Source: Rhodanobacteraceae bacterium (GTDB lineage: Bacteria; Pseudomonadota; Gammaproteobacteria; Xanthomonadales; Rhodanobacteraceae). From it: a DNA stretch of 64,000 nt. This document shows positions 1 to 11,400 of this stretch, piece by piece (positions within the stretch are counted from its first letter, which is position 1; each line of letters starts with the position of its first letter). The position numbers were made by a program, and so were the translations under genes. The notes beneath the pieces are model-generated. The model worked only from the letters and a program-made list of their open reading frames with translations. It made no database searches and was not told the origin of the DNA. The DNA is taken from NCBI GenBank assembly GCA_027019085.1, contig JALUXG010000054.1, forward strand, positions 1 through 64,000, read 5' to 3'.

Positions 1-2835
1 GCCGAAGACGTTGCGTGCAATCGACTGCGTGATGCCGTCCGGCGCCTGCACCTCGATCACATGCTTGTAGCTGGGCGTATCGAATACCTGATAGCGGGTC
101 GTCGTGACGTTACCGTTGGGGTCGGTGACGGCCAGCTTATCGTCTGACTGATAAGCCTGCGAAGAAGTCGCAAACGTCTGTGCGCCGGTGCTTGTGTCCA
201 CGGACAAGGTTTGTTGAATTTCCGTCACGCGTCCGATGGAATCGTAGGTAGTGAAAGTGCCTCGACAAAATGGCGTGTTGCCGTTTTGGGCGCATGTCGT
301 GCTGCTCAAATCTACGGGAACGTTTGGGGTTCCGGATACAGGCTGAGACGCGAAGGTTTCCTGTCCCTGGTAGTTGTAGGTGAACGCGTTGGAACGTTGC
401 GTGCCAGTCCTATTGGATAGGTCGTACTGCGTCACCATGACGGGCCGCCAGAAGGCATCGAAGTAAGTGACTTTCTGCGCGTTGCCTGTCGTGACCGTTT
501 GACGCCATTCGCCCGCCGGCAGGTTGTATTCGCTGCTGGTCGTCGGCGAGAAGTTCATGGTCGTGACATTCCAGGACGAGTTGTCGCAGACACTCGCCTG
601 CGTTTCGGAAGGATAGGTGATCTGCGTCACCCTGCCCATGGGGTCATAGCTGAAACACGTCCTGCTTCCGTTCTGGTCGATGGTCGACGTGATCCAGCCG
701 GCATTGTTGACAACCGCCGACTCGGTCGTGCCGTCTGGGTGCCCGATCTGCTGAGGGATACCGCGCATCCAGCTGGACAATGTGGTCACGTTGTTGTCGC
801 CATCCGTCACCGTGGCTACGGTGCCATCGGCGTTGTAGGTTCGTGTCTGGACTGTCAGGCCAAAGCTCTGGTAAACGCTGGGCTGATCACTGGTGGTATA
901 GCTGAACTCTGAAACGGGCGTGCCATTGATACTGGTTTGCTTGATCAGTCCCATCACCCATTTGGACGGATCATCGTAGTACTGGGTTGTATCGATTTGG
1001 GTAAACAGAGTTGCCGCACTTTGAGCATCCGTACTGCTCTTGGTCACGGATAACGGGCGGGCGAGCCCATCGAAGTCGAACACATTATTTGTCTGGTTGA
1101 CCACCCAAGCGTAATTCGTACCGTCCTGTGCAATCGTGCGGCTTGTCTGAGGACGAAGAAACTCGGATGTAAATCCGTTACCCAGGGGCTGCGGACTGGT
1201 GCCTATGGGCGTCGGGAAAGGTTGCCCCGACTGTGCCTCATCATAGGTCAACGTCTTCGTGCTGAGTATCGCGTTGGGGCCGCTGCCGCGCTGCACTGAA
1301 AGCAACTTGCCCTCGTTGTAACGATAACTGTCACCAAAGGTATAGCTGACCCACCGACCATCGGAACCGGTGATCGTGGTGTTGGCCGTGCCGGCACAGG
1401 AATCGGACAGGCAGACAGGATCGGCGCACGTGATCGAATCGCATGTGGGACCACTGCCGCTGATCCAGCTGCTGTCGGCACCATGGGAATAGGTCCAGGT
1501 CATGTTCGGCAGACCGGGACCCGATAGGGTTTTCTGGGTGAGTCCGATGGTCTCCCAGCGCTTGGGCCAGACTGCGATGTCGTTGAGGGGGTTGTTGGTC
1601 GGCGTTTCCCAGTTGATGCACGCCATCGGCACGTTGCTGCGCCCGTTGAACGTGATCCCTATCTGGAAGCTGCCCGTGGCTCCCGATGGCGCCGTGGCGC
1701 TGGCGGTGAGCGTGCTGTCATTCAGATCGTCAATGCCGGTATAAGGCGCCGTGGTTGAACAGGAACGCGATACGTTCGGTTCTTCGTCGTAAATGATCTC
1801 GGCATCGGAAAACGGCCCGAAGTTGTAGGTCCAACGTGTTCCATCCGGACGGATGACCGCTGTCAGCGTCTGCTTGTTCCGTTGCGCGCTGGTTCCGTAC
1901 AAATACTGCCACGTGTGGCTGCCATCGCTGACGGAGGAAATATGGCCATTGCTTCCGTAGCTGAAGGTCAACTGCCGTCCATCGCTGGACTGCATGGACG
2001 TGATATGGATGGGCGATGTGGCAGCGTTGGTGTAGGTGTAGGTCACCCAATTGCCGAAGCGGTCTTCGACTTTGGTCGCATACAAGACGTCACGTCGACG
2101 CGTCAACAGTCCTACCAGATTGGTCGACCCACTGACGGGTTTGTCCAACGCCGGTTGGTAATACTGCGACATGTAGTTGAACCAATACTTGGTACCATCC
2201 GGCGTGATGGCCAGGAAACCTTCACCCGAGCCATTGACTATGCTCGACAGGCAGGAGAAATAGGTGAAGCCCGGAGTCATCCAACGGTACGGACCACCGC
2301 TTGAGGGCGCTTGGGCACCTTGATCAGCCAGCAACATCTCGCCGCCATGTGGCATGTGAGCGTGGTAGCCATGCCAGTACTCCTGCGTGGCATAGGTGGC
2401 GCCGCCAGCCACCGTCACATCCGGCGGGGCCTTGGCAGTCGAGCATCGACCCACCGGCTGTCCTGTGGAATCATTCCAGGCCCAGTCCGTGGCAAACACG
2501 CCGCTCAGATGCGGCAGGTCCAGCTGCCAGTCTGCAAATTCATGTTCGTTCGGTTGATCCGCCGGCCTGCTCTTGATGGTCATGATACGCGTCACATTCA
2601 CCGGCAAGGCATTGTTGCCGGGCAGGCTGATGTCGGTATGCGAGAAGGAGAGCGCGTCGGTGTAGAGATCTACCTTGTCGCCGAAGAGGTCCGGCCCCAT
2701 CGAGGCAACGGTCTCGCGATGTTTGACGACCTTGGCGTACTGCTCCCAGGGAAGCTTGGGATCACCGGCCATGGCAAGCTTGATGGCGACAAAGAACAGT
2801 ACGAGTACTGTAAAGGCGGTTCGCGAGAATTGCAT
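1..2835 (-). CDS. RHS/YD-repeat secreted protein, 3' end beyond left window edge
   Basis: Minus-strand reading from ATG at 2835 is open to position 1: MQFSRTAFTVLVLFFVAIKLAMAGDPKLPWEQYAK... (signal peptide) followed by many RHS-like segments (YNADGTVATVTDGDNN, CFSYDPMGRVTQITYPSE, TTYDSIGRVTEIQQTL). Missing from the ORF track because it has no stop in the window. Confidence 0.9.
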   Translation of the reverse strand, partial: MQFSRTAFTVLVLFFVAIKLAMAGDPKLPWEQYAKVVKHRETVASMGPDLFGDKVDLYTDALSFSHTDISLPGNNALPVNVTRIMTIKSRPADQPNEHEFADWQLDLPHLSGVFATDWAWNDSTGQPVGRCSTAKAPPDVTVAGGATYATQEYWHGYHAHMPHGGEMLLADQGAQAPSSGGPYRWMTPGFTYFSCLSSIVNGSGEGFLAITPDGTKYWFNYMSQYYQPALDKPVSGSTNLVGLLTRRRDVLYATKVEDRFGNWVTYTYTNAATSPIHITSMQSSDGRQLTFSYGSNGHISSVSDGSHTWQYLYGTSAQRNKQTLTAVIRPDGTRWTYNFGPFSDAEIIYDEEPNVSRSCSTTAPYTGIDDLNDSTLTASATAPSGATGSFQIGITFNGRSNVPMACINWETPTNNPLNDIAVWPKRWETIGLTQKTLSGPGLPNMTWTYSHGADSSWISGSGPTCDSITCADPVCLSDSCAGTANTTITGSDGRWVSYTFGDSYRYNEGKLLSVQRGSGPNAILSTKTLTYDEAQSGQPFPTPIGTSPQPLGNGFTSEFLRPQTSRTIAQDGTNYAWVVNQTNNVFDFDGLARPLSVTKSSTDAQSAATLFTQIDTTQYYDDPSKWVMGLIKQTSINGTPVSEFSYTTSDQPSVYQSFGLTVQTRTYNADGTVATVTDGDNNVTTLSSWMRGIPQQIGHPDGTTESAVVNNAGWITSTIDQNGSRTCFSYDPMGRVTQITYPSETQASVCDNSSWNVTTMNFSPTTSSEYNLPAGEWRQTVTTGNAQKVTYFDAFWRPVMVTQYDLSNRTGTQRSNAFTYNYQGQETFASQPVSGTPNVPVDLSSTTCAQNGNTPFCRGTFTTYDSIGRVTEIQQTLSVDTSTGAQTFATSSQAYQSDDKLAVTDPNGNVTTTRYQVFDTPSYKHVIEVQAPDGITQSIARNVFG

Positions 2836-3059
2836 TGATGTTGCACGAACCCGCGCAGTATCCACGCGCATATTCAAATGCTGAAATGCGCGGAACATAA
2901 GCCTTCCATCCATGATTTCGCCCCTTTCCCGCAAAGACTCGCGTGTATGCGCTCGTTTATCATAGGAATATCCTCAATGTGGGGAGTGCGCAAATCCGGC
3001 AACTATTTTCCAACCCTGGGTCGCTTGGGAAACGGTAGGGTCAAAACGGACGGAAGTAG

Positions 3060-3300
3060 TTAATCGCTACCGAAGGTCCTGTCCACGAACCCCCGGAGTC
3101 CGGAGCGGACCCGTAACGCCGGAGGCGCGTAGGGCGCGGACGTCGGGGTGCTCTTCTTTTGGTTCCGTTTTCTTGTTCCGGGCGTCCTGCACTCCACCCT
3201 TCGGGCCGGCTTCGCCGTCCAAATGCGTTCCCGACGCATTTGTGGGCAAGCAAGAAAATGAACTCGGCCGGCGTCAGCCGGACGGAACCGCACCTGGACA
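3060..3300. repeat. Probable dispersed Xanthomonadales-type intergenic repeat
   Basis: Intergenic block whose spurious translation (AGRVHFLACPQ...RKRNQKKSTPTSAPYAPPALRVRSGL) resembles junk peptides I associate with repeated intergenic DNA in Xanthomonadaceae; short overlapping ORFs in several frames, none convincing as a gene. Confidence 0.45.
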
Positions 3301-3315
3301 TTGAACCTTTCTGAA

Positions 3316-3342
3316 TGGCGGACGGTGCCCGCCCTACGCCGG
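3316..3342. repeat. REP-like palindrome at recJ 3' end
   Basis: GGCGGACGGTGCCCGCC imperfect palindrome directly after the recJ stop. Confidence 0.4.
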
Positions 3343-5100
3343 TCAGATCGGCTCGATATGGTGCAGCAGCAAGCGCGGGGTTTCCCTGCCTTGCCAGTCG
3401 TTGACGACCAGGCTGAAGGCGGCGCGAAGGTGCGTGGTTTCGGGCAGGGCCGGGTCGGCGTTGAACATCACCGCATCGATGATTTGCCCGTCGCGCGGGT
3501 CGCGGAGTTTGAGGCGCAGGTGGGCGCCGGTGCTGCCCATGGGGCGGCGTTGCAGGCATTCGAAGGTGTTTTCGAACAGCGGTTCGGGGAAGGCCTGGCC
3601 CCAGGGGCCGGCCAGCCTGAGTGCCTGCGCCAGTGGCAGCGTCATGGCGCCTGGCGGCAGTTCGCCGTCGGTCCACAGCACGGCTTCCAGCAGCTCCGGC
3701 TGCATGCGTTCGCGCACCACCCTATCGAAGGCCTCGGCGAAGGCATCGAAGCGATCAGCCGGCAGACTCAGGCCGGCGGCCATGGCGTGACCGCCGAACG
3801 GGCCCATCAGGCCCGGATGGCGGGCGTCGACCTCGGCCAGCGCGTCGCGCACGTGGAAGCCGGGAATCGAGCGCGCCGAGCCGCGCAGCTGGTCGCTGCC
3901 GGTATCGGCCGGCGCGAAGGCCACCACCGGCCGGTGCAGGCGCTCCTTGATGCGCGAGGCGACCAGGCCGACCACGCCGGGGTGCCAGCCGGGATCGTGC
4001 AGCGACACGCCCACCGTGTCCGGCAACACCGCGTCGCGCACCATGCGTTCGGCCTCGGTGACCATGTCCGCCTGCAATTGGCGGCGCTCGGCGTTGATCG
4101 TGGACAGCCGTTCGGCCAGTTCGCTCGCCCTGCCCTCGTCGTCGGTCAACAGGCAGGCCACGCCGAGGGTCATGTCTTGCAGCCGGCCGGCGGCATTGAG
4201 TCGAGGTCCCAGCGCAAACCCCATGTCGGCGGCGGTCAGCGTCGCCAGGCTGCGGCCGCTGGCTGCGGCCAGCGCGCGGATGCCGGCGCAGGCGTGGCCG
4301 GCGCGGATGCGGCGCAGGCCATTCTCGACCAGTACACGGTTGTTGTGGTCCAGCGGCACCACGTCGGCCACGGTGCCAAGCGCCACCAGGTCCAGCAGGG
4401 ATGCCAGATTTGGCCACGCTTTTCGAGCAGTGCGGCCATGGATGACCGTTTCCTGATCTTCGCGATCAGGATGATCGCTGGAACACATGGCCGAACGCAG
4501 CGCGATGAGCAGATAGAACATCACGCCCACCCCGGCCAGCGCTTTGCTGGGGAAGCCGTCGCCGGGCAGGTTCGGATTGACGATGGCATCGGCATCGGGC
4601 AACTGCGGCCCCGGCAGATGATGATCGGTCACCACCACGCGGATGCCCCGAGCCCGGGCCGCTGCGACACCGGCCACGCTGGCGATGCCGTTGTCGACCG
4701 TGACCAGCACGTCGGGCCTCTCGCGCAGGGATTCCACCAGCGCCGGACTGAGTCCGTAGCCATGCTCGAAACGGTTTGGCACCACGAAGTCGACCTGCCG
4801 CGCGCCAAGCAGGCGCAGTCCGCGCACGGCCACCGCCATGCCGGTGGCGCCATCGCAGTCGTAGTCGCCGGCGATGACGATGCGCTGGTTGGATGCGATG
4901 GCCGCCGTCAGGATATTGACCGCAGCCGGCAGTCCGCGCAGGGCATCGGGCGGTTGCAGACGGGTCAGGGCATGGTCGATCTGTGCAGCGTCCGCAACGC
5001 CACGCGCGCGGTAGACACGCTGCAATACCGGGTGCAGGTCGTGTGCACCGTCGATGGCGCCATCGGGACAGGCACGCTGGCGCAGGATGACCCGTCTCAT
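3343..5100 (-). CDS. recJ: Single-stranded-DNA-specific exonuclease RecJ
   Basis: 585 aa; AGDYDCDGATGMA, VVTDHHLPGP (DHH), NPNLPGDGFPSKALAGVGV, FGGHAMAAGLSL (DHHA1). Confidence 0.95.
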   Translation of the reverse strand: MRRVILRQRACPDGAIDGAHDLHPVLQRVYRARGVADAAQIDHALTRLQPPDALRGLPAAVNILTAAIASNQRIVIAGDYDCDGATGMAVAVRGLRLLGARQVDFVVPNRFEHGYGLSPALVESLRERPDVLVTVDNGIASVAGVAAARARGIRVVVTDHHLPGPQLPDADAIVNPNLPGDGFPSKALAGVGVMFYLLIALRSAMCSSDHPDREDQETVIHGRTARKAWPNLASLLDLVALGTVADVVPLDHNNRVLVENGLRRIRAGHACAGIRALAAASGRSLATLTAADMGFALGPRLNAAGRLQDMTLGVACLLTDDEGRASELAERLSTINAERRQLQADMVTEAERMVRDAVLPDTVGVSLHDPGWHPGVVGLVASRIKERLHRPVVAFAPADTGSDQLRGSARSIPGFHVRDALAEVDARHPGLMGPFGGHAMAAGLSLPADRFDAFAEAFDRVVRERMQPELLEAVLWTDGELPPGAMTLPLAQALRLAGPWGQAFPEPLFENTFECLQRRPMGSTGAHLRLKLRDPRDGQIIDAVMFNADPALPETTHLRAAFSLVVNDWQGRETPRLLLHHIEPI

Positions 5101-5990
5101 GCGATGCGACGCCAGACGCGCCAGCGATGCCGGTTTGCGTAGTACACACCTTCGCCGCTGGCGAAACGCAGTGTCAGGCCGGCGTGCCGGCGCAGCGCCG
5201 CAGCCAGTAACGGTGCATGGACGGCGGCATCGAAGCCGCTTTCGAGATCCAGCAGTTCGTTGTCGGCGCCGTGTTTCGGATCGAAATCACCGGGTGCGTG
5301 AATCTCGATCCTGGCCAGCTGACCGAGCACGCGGGCCAGCGGATCGCGGCTGTACAGCGACCCCACGTCGGCCTTGACCCAGGCCGGCAGCCGTCCCCCG
5401 CCCCACAGCCACAGGCAGTTCACCGGCATCTTCCCGCGTGCGCGACGGGCTTCATTGACCGGGTTCTGGTGCAACAGGACCTGTGTTTCGGTGAACAGGT
5501 TGCGCCAGGCTCCGTGCGCCGCACCCTGCGGCAGATGCGGCAGCAGGTCGTCGCCAAGCACCTGGTCCGGCGAGGCAAAAGCCGGCGGTTGCGCATCGCG
5601 CGGCAGGCGTACATGCCAGCGGCCGGGTGTGCTGGTTTCCAGCAGGAAGCCCAGGTCGCCAAACAGGGGACGCAGGGGTCGCGCCAGCGCGTCGGCCTCG
5701 TCCGCGTCCAGGTCCAGCGTGCCGCAGGCCAGCATGCGTGCACCGGTCATGTCCGGCTGCACGTAGGCGGGGTCCGCGCACAGCCAGGTGTCCATGCCGG
5801 CATCGCCGTGCTGTGCCTCGCGCAGCAGCGCGCCGGCGGGCAGCGGCCCCGACGGCCAGTGAAAATACGATGACAGCGCGGCCATGTAGCCGTGGGGGGT
5901 ATCGGCCATCCGGTCGCCGCGTACCAGCCACGCACGCAGGGCCGGGTCGTGGCCGCCATGGGCAAAGGTGGGCAACAGCACGTACAGCAT
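5097..5990 (-). CDS. rpfE: RpfE-like / phosphoglycerate-mutase-related regulatory protein
   Basis: 297 aa; LPTFAHGGHDPALRAWLVRGDR...YMAALSSYFHW...NPVNEARRARGKMPVNCLWLWGGG; directly upstream of recJ as in the Xanthomonas rpf region. Confidence 0.65.
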   Translation of the reverse strand: MLYVLLPTFAHGGHDPALRAWLVRGDRMADTPHGYMAALSSYFHWPSGPLPAGALLREAQHGDAGMDTWLCADPAYVQPDMTGARMLACGTLDLDADEADALARPLRPLFGDLGFLLETSTPGRWHVRLPRDAQPPAFASPDQVLGDDLLPHLPQGAAHGAWRNLFTETQVLLHQNPVNEARRARGKMPVNCLWLWGGGRLPAWVKADVGSLYSRDPLARVLGQLARIEIHAPGDFDPKHGADNELLDLESGFDAAVHAPLLAAALRRHAGLTLRFASGEGVYYANRHRWRVWRRIA

Positions 5991-6033
5991 GGCGTCAGGT
6001 CCGTCCCCGGGCGAGGCGTGGTTCCATCATGCC

Positions 6034-7941
6034 TCAGGCGTCCTCGCCCGACAGCGCCTCGATCTGCTCGTGCAGCTCCAGCCACTGCGTCTCGAGGGTA
6101 TCGTGTTCGGCGCGCAACGCGCCCTGCTGGCGACCCAATGCGGCCGCCTCGCCCGGCTGCTCGGTGTACAGCGCCGGGTCGGCCAGGCGCGTTTCCAGTG
6201 CGGCCAGCTCGCCGGTGATGGCCTGCATGCGCTTTTCCACGCGCTGCACTTCACGGGTCAGCGGACGCATCCGCTCGCGCTGCTGCGCGGCGGCACGTCG
6301 ACGGTCCTTGGCCGAGGGCTGTGCGGCGGATGGTGCGTCTTTTACGCTGCCCTCGTCACGGCTGCGCAGCCAGCGTGCGTAGTCGTCGAGATCGCCGTCG
6401 AATGCCTGGACCGAGCCATCACCGACACGCCAGAAGCGGTCGCAGACCAGTCCCAGCAGATGGCGATCGTGCGAGACCAGCACCAGCGCGCCTTGGTAGT
6501 CCTCCAGTGCATCGACCAGGGCTTCGCGCATGTCCAGGTCCAGGTGGTTGGTCGGCTCGTCCAGCAGCAGCAGGTTGGGCCTGTCCCAGGCAATCAGCGC
6601 CAGCGCAAGCCGCGCGCGCTCGCCGCCGGAGAAACCGTCCACCGGCTCGAAGGCACGATCGCCGGCAAACTGCCACTGCCCCAGCCAGTCGCGCAGCACC
6701 TGCTGCGTCACGTCCGGGGCGCGCTCGGCCAGATGTTCCAGGGGGCTGGCACCGGCGCGCAGGCTTTCCACCGTGTGCTGGGCGAAGTAGCCGATGCGCA
6801 GGTCCTTGTGCGCGCTGCGCTCGCCGGACAATAGTGCCAGCTCGCCGACCAGGGTCTTGACCAGGGTCGACTTGCCCGCGCCGTTGACGCCAAGCAGGCC
6901 GAGGCGGTCGCCGGCCTCCAGGCGCAGGGTCACGTCGCGCAGGATACGCACGGCGCCGGCGTCCTCGTCGGCGGCATATCCCAGGTCGGCACGGTCCAGG
7001 CCGAGCATCGAGGTCGGCAGGCGACCGGAGTCGGGGAAGCGGAAATGGAACGGGCGCTCGGCACGCACCGCCTCGGTGCCGGCCAGTTTCTCCAGTCGCT
7101 TGACCCGCGATTGTGCCTGCCTGGCCTTGCTGGCCTTGGCCCGGAAGCGATCGACGAACGATTGCAGGTGTGCGCGTTCGGCCTGTTCCTTCTCGTGCGC
7201 GATCTGCTGCTGGCGCAGTTGCTCGGCACGCTGGCGCTCGAAGACACTGTAGTTGCCGCTGTAAAGGCGTGCGGTGCCTGCATGCAGGTGCAGGACATGC
7301 GACACCACGCCGTCCAGAAATTCGCGGTCGTGCGAAATCACCAGCAAGGTGCCCGGGTAGCGTCGCAGCCAGGCTTCCAGCCACAGCACCGCATCGAGAT
7401 CGAGATGGTTGGTCGGCTCATCCAGCAGCAGCAGTTCGGATGGCGCCATCAGCGCCCGGGCCAGGTTCAGACGCACACGCCATCCCCCGGAGAATTCGGC
7501 CACAGGCTGTTCATGGGTGTCGGGCGCGAAGCCCAGGCCGTGCAGCAGGCGTCCGGCACGGGCGCGCCCGTCGTAGCCGTTGAGCGCTTCGATGCGCAGA
7601 TGAGCATGCGCAACGGCATCATGGTCGCCCGCCTCCAGTGCTTGCGCTTCTTCCCCGAGTGCTGCCGCCAGTTCGACATCGCCGCCGAGCACATAGTCGA
7701 GCGCCGGTTCGGCCAGAGCCGGGGTTTCCTGGGCCACCGAAGCCATGCGGATGCCGGCCGGCAGCTCCAGTTCGCCGGCATCGCCGTCCAGTTCGCCGCG
7801 CAGGGCCGCGAACAGGCTGGACTTGCCGCAACCGTTGCGGCCGACCACGCCGACCTTCCAGCCGGCATGCAGCGTCAGGTCGATGTTGTCCAGCAGGCTG
7901 CGCGGACCGCGGCGCAGGGCGAAGGCGCGAAAGGCGATCAC
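6034..7941 (-). CDS. ABC-F family ATP-binding protein (YheS-like)
   Basis: 635 aa with two ABC cassettes (GRNGCGKSS, GVNGAGKST; two LLLDEPTNHLDLD). Confidence 0.9.
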   Translation of the reverse strand: MIAFRAFALRRGPRSLLDNIDLTLHAGWKVGVVGRNGCGKSSLFAALRGELDGDAGELELPAGIRMASVAQETPALAEPALDYVLGGDVELAAALGEEAQALEAGDHDAVAHAHLRIEALNGYDGRARAGRLLHGLGFAPDTHEQPVAEFSGGWRVRLNLARALMAPSELLLLDEPTNHLDLDAVLWLEAWLRRYPGTLLVISHDREFLDGVVSHVLHLHAGTARLYSGNYSVFERQRAEQLRQQQIAHEKEQAERAHLQSFVDRFRAKASKARQAQSRVKRLEKLAGTEAVRAERPFHFRFPDSGRLPTSMLGLDRADLGYAADEDAGAVRILRDVTLRLEAGDRLGLLGVNGAGKSTLVKTLVGELALLSGERSAHKDLRIGYFAQHTVESLRAGASPLEHLAERAPDVTQQVLRDWLGQWQFAGDRAFEPVDGFSGGERARLALALIAWDRPNLLLLDEPTNHLDLDMREALVDALEDYQGALVLVSHDRHLLGLVCDRFWRVGDGSVQAFDGDLDDYARWLRSRDEGSVKDAPSAAQPSAKDRRRAAAQQRERMRPLTREVQRVEKRMQAITGELAALETRLADPALYTEQPGEAAALGRQQGALRAEHDTLETQWLELHEQIEALSGEDA

Positions 7942-7972
7942 TGTTCGTACAATCCGCAGACCCGGTCCGGAC

Positions 7973-8449
7973 TCACTCGTACCGGACCCCGATGATTTCG
8001 TAGTTCTTCACCCCCCTGGGGGCCTGGAATTCGATGCTGTCGCCTTCCATGCGACCGATCAGCGCCCGCGCGATGGGTGAATTGACGGCAATCAGGTTCT
8101 GCTTGATGTCGGCTTCCAGGTCACCGACGATCTGGTAGCTGACCTCATCGCCGCTGGCTTCGTCTTCCAGGTCGACGATGGCGCCGAACACGATCTTGTT
8201 GCCGGCGTTGAGTGTGCTGGTGTCGATCACCTGCGCCGTCGACAGGGCGGCCTCCAGTTCGTGGATGCGCCCCTCGATGAAACTCTGCTGCTCGCGTGCC
8301 GCATGGTATTCGGCGTTTTCCTTCAGGTCGCCATGGGCGCGTGCCTCGGCGATGGCCTCGATGATGCGCGGTCGTTCCTCGCTCTTCAGACGTTCAAGTT
8401 CCTGGCGCAGTCGCTCGGCGCCTTTCTTGGTGATGGGAGCACGGTTCAT
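7973..8449 (-). CDS. greA: Transcription elongation factor GreA
   Basis: 158 aa; [51 protein letters not shown]. Confidence 0.97.
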   Translation of the reverse strand: MNRAPITKKGAERLRQELERLKSEERPRIIEAIAEARAHGDLKENAEYHAAREQQSFIEGRIHELEAALSTAQVIDTSTLNAGNKIVFGAIVDLEDEASGDEVSYQIVGDLEADIKQNLIAVNSPIARALIGRMEGDSIEFQAPRGVKNYEIIGVRYE

Positions 8450-11400
8450 GCATTCAGCTCCTTGTGCAGGTCCTGCAGGCTGTGCACGCTGCCGCCGTCC
8501 CGGCTGTCGAGCGAATGCAGCAGGGCGCGCGCGCCTGCAATGGTGGTCGAATAGGTGACGCGCTGCTGCAGCGCCTCACGGCGGATGGAGTACGAATCGG
8601 CAATGGCCTGCTTGCCCTCCGTGGTGTTGACGATGTAGACGATCTCGCCGTTCTTGATCAGGTCGACGATATGCGGCCGGCCTTCGAGCACCTTGTTGAT
8701 GTGCTCGCATGCCAGACCGTGCCCGTTCAGGTGGGCCGAAGTGCCACGGGTGGCCACCAGGCCGTAACCCCGTGCCAGGATGTCGCGCGCAATCGGCAAC
8801 AGCCTTTCCTTGTCGGCATCGCGCACCGACAGGAACACCTTGCCCAGGGGCGGCTTGCGGATGCCCGCCGCTTCATGGGCACGACCGAACGCGGCGCCGA
8901 AGTCGCGTCCCACGCCCATCACTTCGCCGGTCGATCGCATCTCCGGACCAAGGATGGGATCCACGTTCTGGAACTTGAGGAACGGGAAGATCGCTTCCTT
9001 GACGGCGTAGTAAGCCGGCACGATCTCGCGTGTGGCGCCCTGTGCCTTGAGTGTGCTTCCGGCCATGCAGCGTGCAGCAATCTTGGCCAGGGGCTGGCCG
9101 GTGGCCTTGGACACGAAGGGCACCGTGCGCGAAGCGCGCGGGTTGACCTCCAGGATATAGACCGTGTCGCCCTGCACCGCGAACTGCGTGTTCATCAGGC
9201 CGACCACCTTCAGTTCGCGTGCCAGCAGCGTGACCTGCCGGCGCAGCTCGTCCTGGAGTGCCGGCGAGAGCGAATACGGCGGCAGCGAGCACGAGGAATC
9301 GCCCGAGTGCACGCCGGCTTCCTCGATGTGTTCCATGATGCCGCCGATCAGCACCGTGCCTTCGTTGTCGGCAATGATGTCCACGTCGACCTCGACCGCA
9401 TGGTCGAGGAAGCGGTCCAGCAGCACCGGCGAGGACTCGGACACGCGTACCGCTTCCCGGATGTAGCGGGCCAGGTCCTCGTCGGCATAGACGATTTCCA
9501 TGGCCCGGCCACCAAGCACGTAGCTGGGTCGCACCACCAGCGGGTACCCGATTTCGCGCGCCAGGGTCAGTGCCTGCTCGGCGCTGCGGGCGATGCGATT
9601 GGGGGGTTGCTTGAGCCCGAGGCGGTCGATCAGCTGCTGGAAGCGTTCGCGGTCCTCGGCCAGATCGATCGAATCCGGGCTGGTGCCGATGATCGGCACG
9701 CCGGCCGCTTCCAGCGCTCGCGCCAGCTTCAGCGGAGTCTGCCCGCCGTACTGCACGATGACCCCTTCGGGTTTTTCCTTGTGCACCACTTCGAGCACGT
9801 CTTCCAGCGTCAAGGGCTCGAAATAGAGACGATCGGAGGTGTCGTAATCGGTGGATACCGTTTCCGGATTGCAATTGACCATGATGGTCTCGAATCCGTC
9901 CGCGCGCAGTGCCAGCGCGGCATGCACACAGCAGTAGTCGAACTCGATGCCCTGCCCGATGCGGTTGGGCCCGCCGCCCAGCACCATGATCTTTCGCCGG
10001 TCGTTGGGCTCGGACTCGCACTGCTCCTCGTAGGTCGAATACATGTAGGCCGTGCTGGTGGCAAATTCGGCCGCGCACGAATCGACACGCTTGTAGACCG
10101 GGCGGACCCCGAGCGTGTGTCGAAGGTGGCGGATGGCCGCTTCGTCCGTGCCCAGAAGGCTGGCCATCCGGGCGTCGGAAAAGCCCAGCCGTTTCAGTTG
10201 GCGCATGCGGCCGTGGTCGAGCGAAGGCAGACCCTGCTCCACCAGTTCGCGCTCGGCGCTGACGATATCCTCGATGGCCGCCAGGAACCACGGGTCGACG
10301 CCGGTCAGGCCGTGGACCTCATCCAGCGACAACCCCGCACGGAATGCATCGCCCAGGTGCAGGATTCTCTCGGGTCCGGGCTGGCGCAATTCGCGTCGCA
10401 GCGTGGCCAGGTCTTCTTCGCGTGTCAGATCCAGGCCGGTCGGATCCAGTCCGGTCTTGCCGGTCTCCAGTCCACGCAGCGCCTTCTGCAGCGATTCGTG
10501 CATGCTGCGACCCATGGCCATGACCTCGCCCACCGATTTCATCTGGGTGGTCAGGCGTGCATCGGTCGCCGGGAACTTCTCGAAGGCAAAACGCGGGATC
10601 TTGGTCACCACGTAGTCGATGGACGGTTCGAAGGAGGCCGGAGTACGGCCGCCGGTGATTTCGTTCTTCAGTTCGTCCAGGGTGTAGCCCACGGCCAGTT
10701 TCGCGGCCACCTTGGCAATGGGAAATCCGGTCGCCTTGGAGGCCAGCGCCGAGGATCGCGACACGCGCGGGTTCATCTCGATCACCACCACGCGGCCGGT
10801 TTTCGGGTCCACGCCGAATTGCACGTTGGAGCCGCCCGTGTCGACACCGATCTTGCGCAGCACCGCAAGCGAGGCATCGCGAAGGCGCTGGTATTCCTTG
10901 TCGGTCAGGGTCTGCGCCGGAGCCACCGTGATCGAGTCGCCGGTATGCACGCCCATCGGATCGAGGTTCTCGATCGCGCACACGATGATGCAGTTGTCCG
11001 CCTTGTCGCGGACGACTTCCATCTCGAATTCCTTCCAGCCCAGCATGGATTCGTCGATCAGGACCTCGTGGGTCGGGCTCAGTTCGAGGCCGCGCTTGAC
11101 GATATCCTCGAATTCCTCGCGGTTGTAGGCAATGCCGCCGCCGCTGCCGCCGAGCGTGAAGCTGGGCCGGATGATGCTTGGGAAGCCGAGTTCGCCCTGT
11201 ACTTCCCAGGCCTGGTCCATGGAACGGGCAATGGCCGAGCGCGGCGATTCCAGCCCGATTTCGGTCATGGCGTCGCGGAACAGTTCACGGTCTTCGGCCA
11301 TGCGTATGGCCTCGCGCGTTGCACCGATCAGTTCGACCCCGTGTTTTTCCAGGACCCCATGCTCGGCCAGGTCCAGCGCGCAATTGAGCGCGGTCTGGCC

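Noticed and set aside
3301-5142. 613-aa plus-strand ORF antisense to recJ
   Set aside because: Antisense artefact; no recognisable domain.
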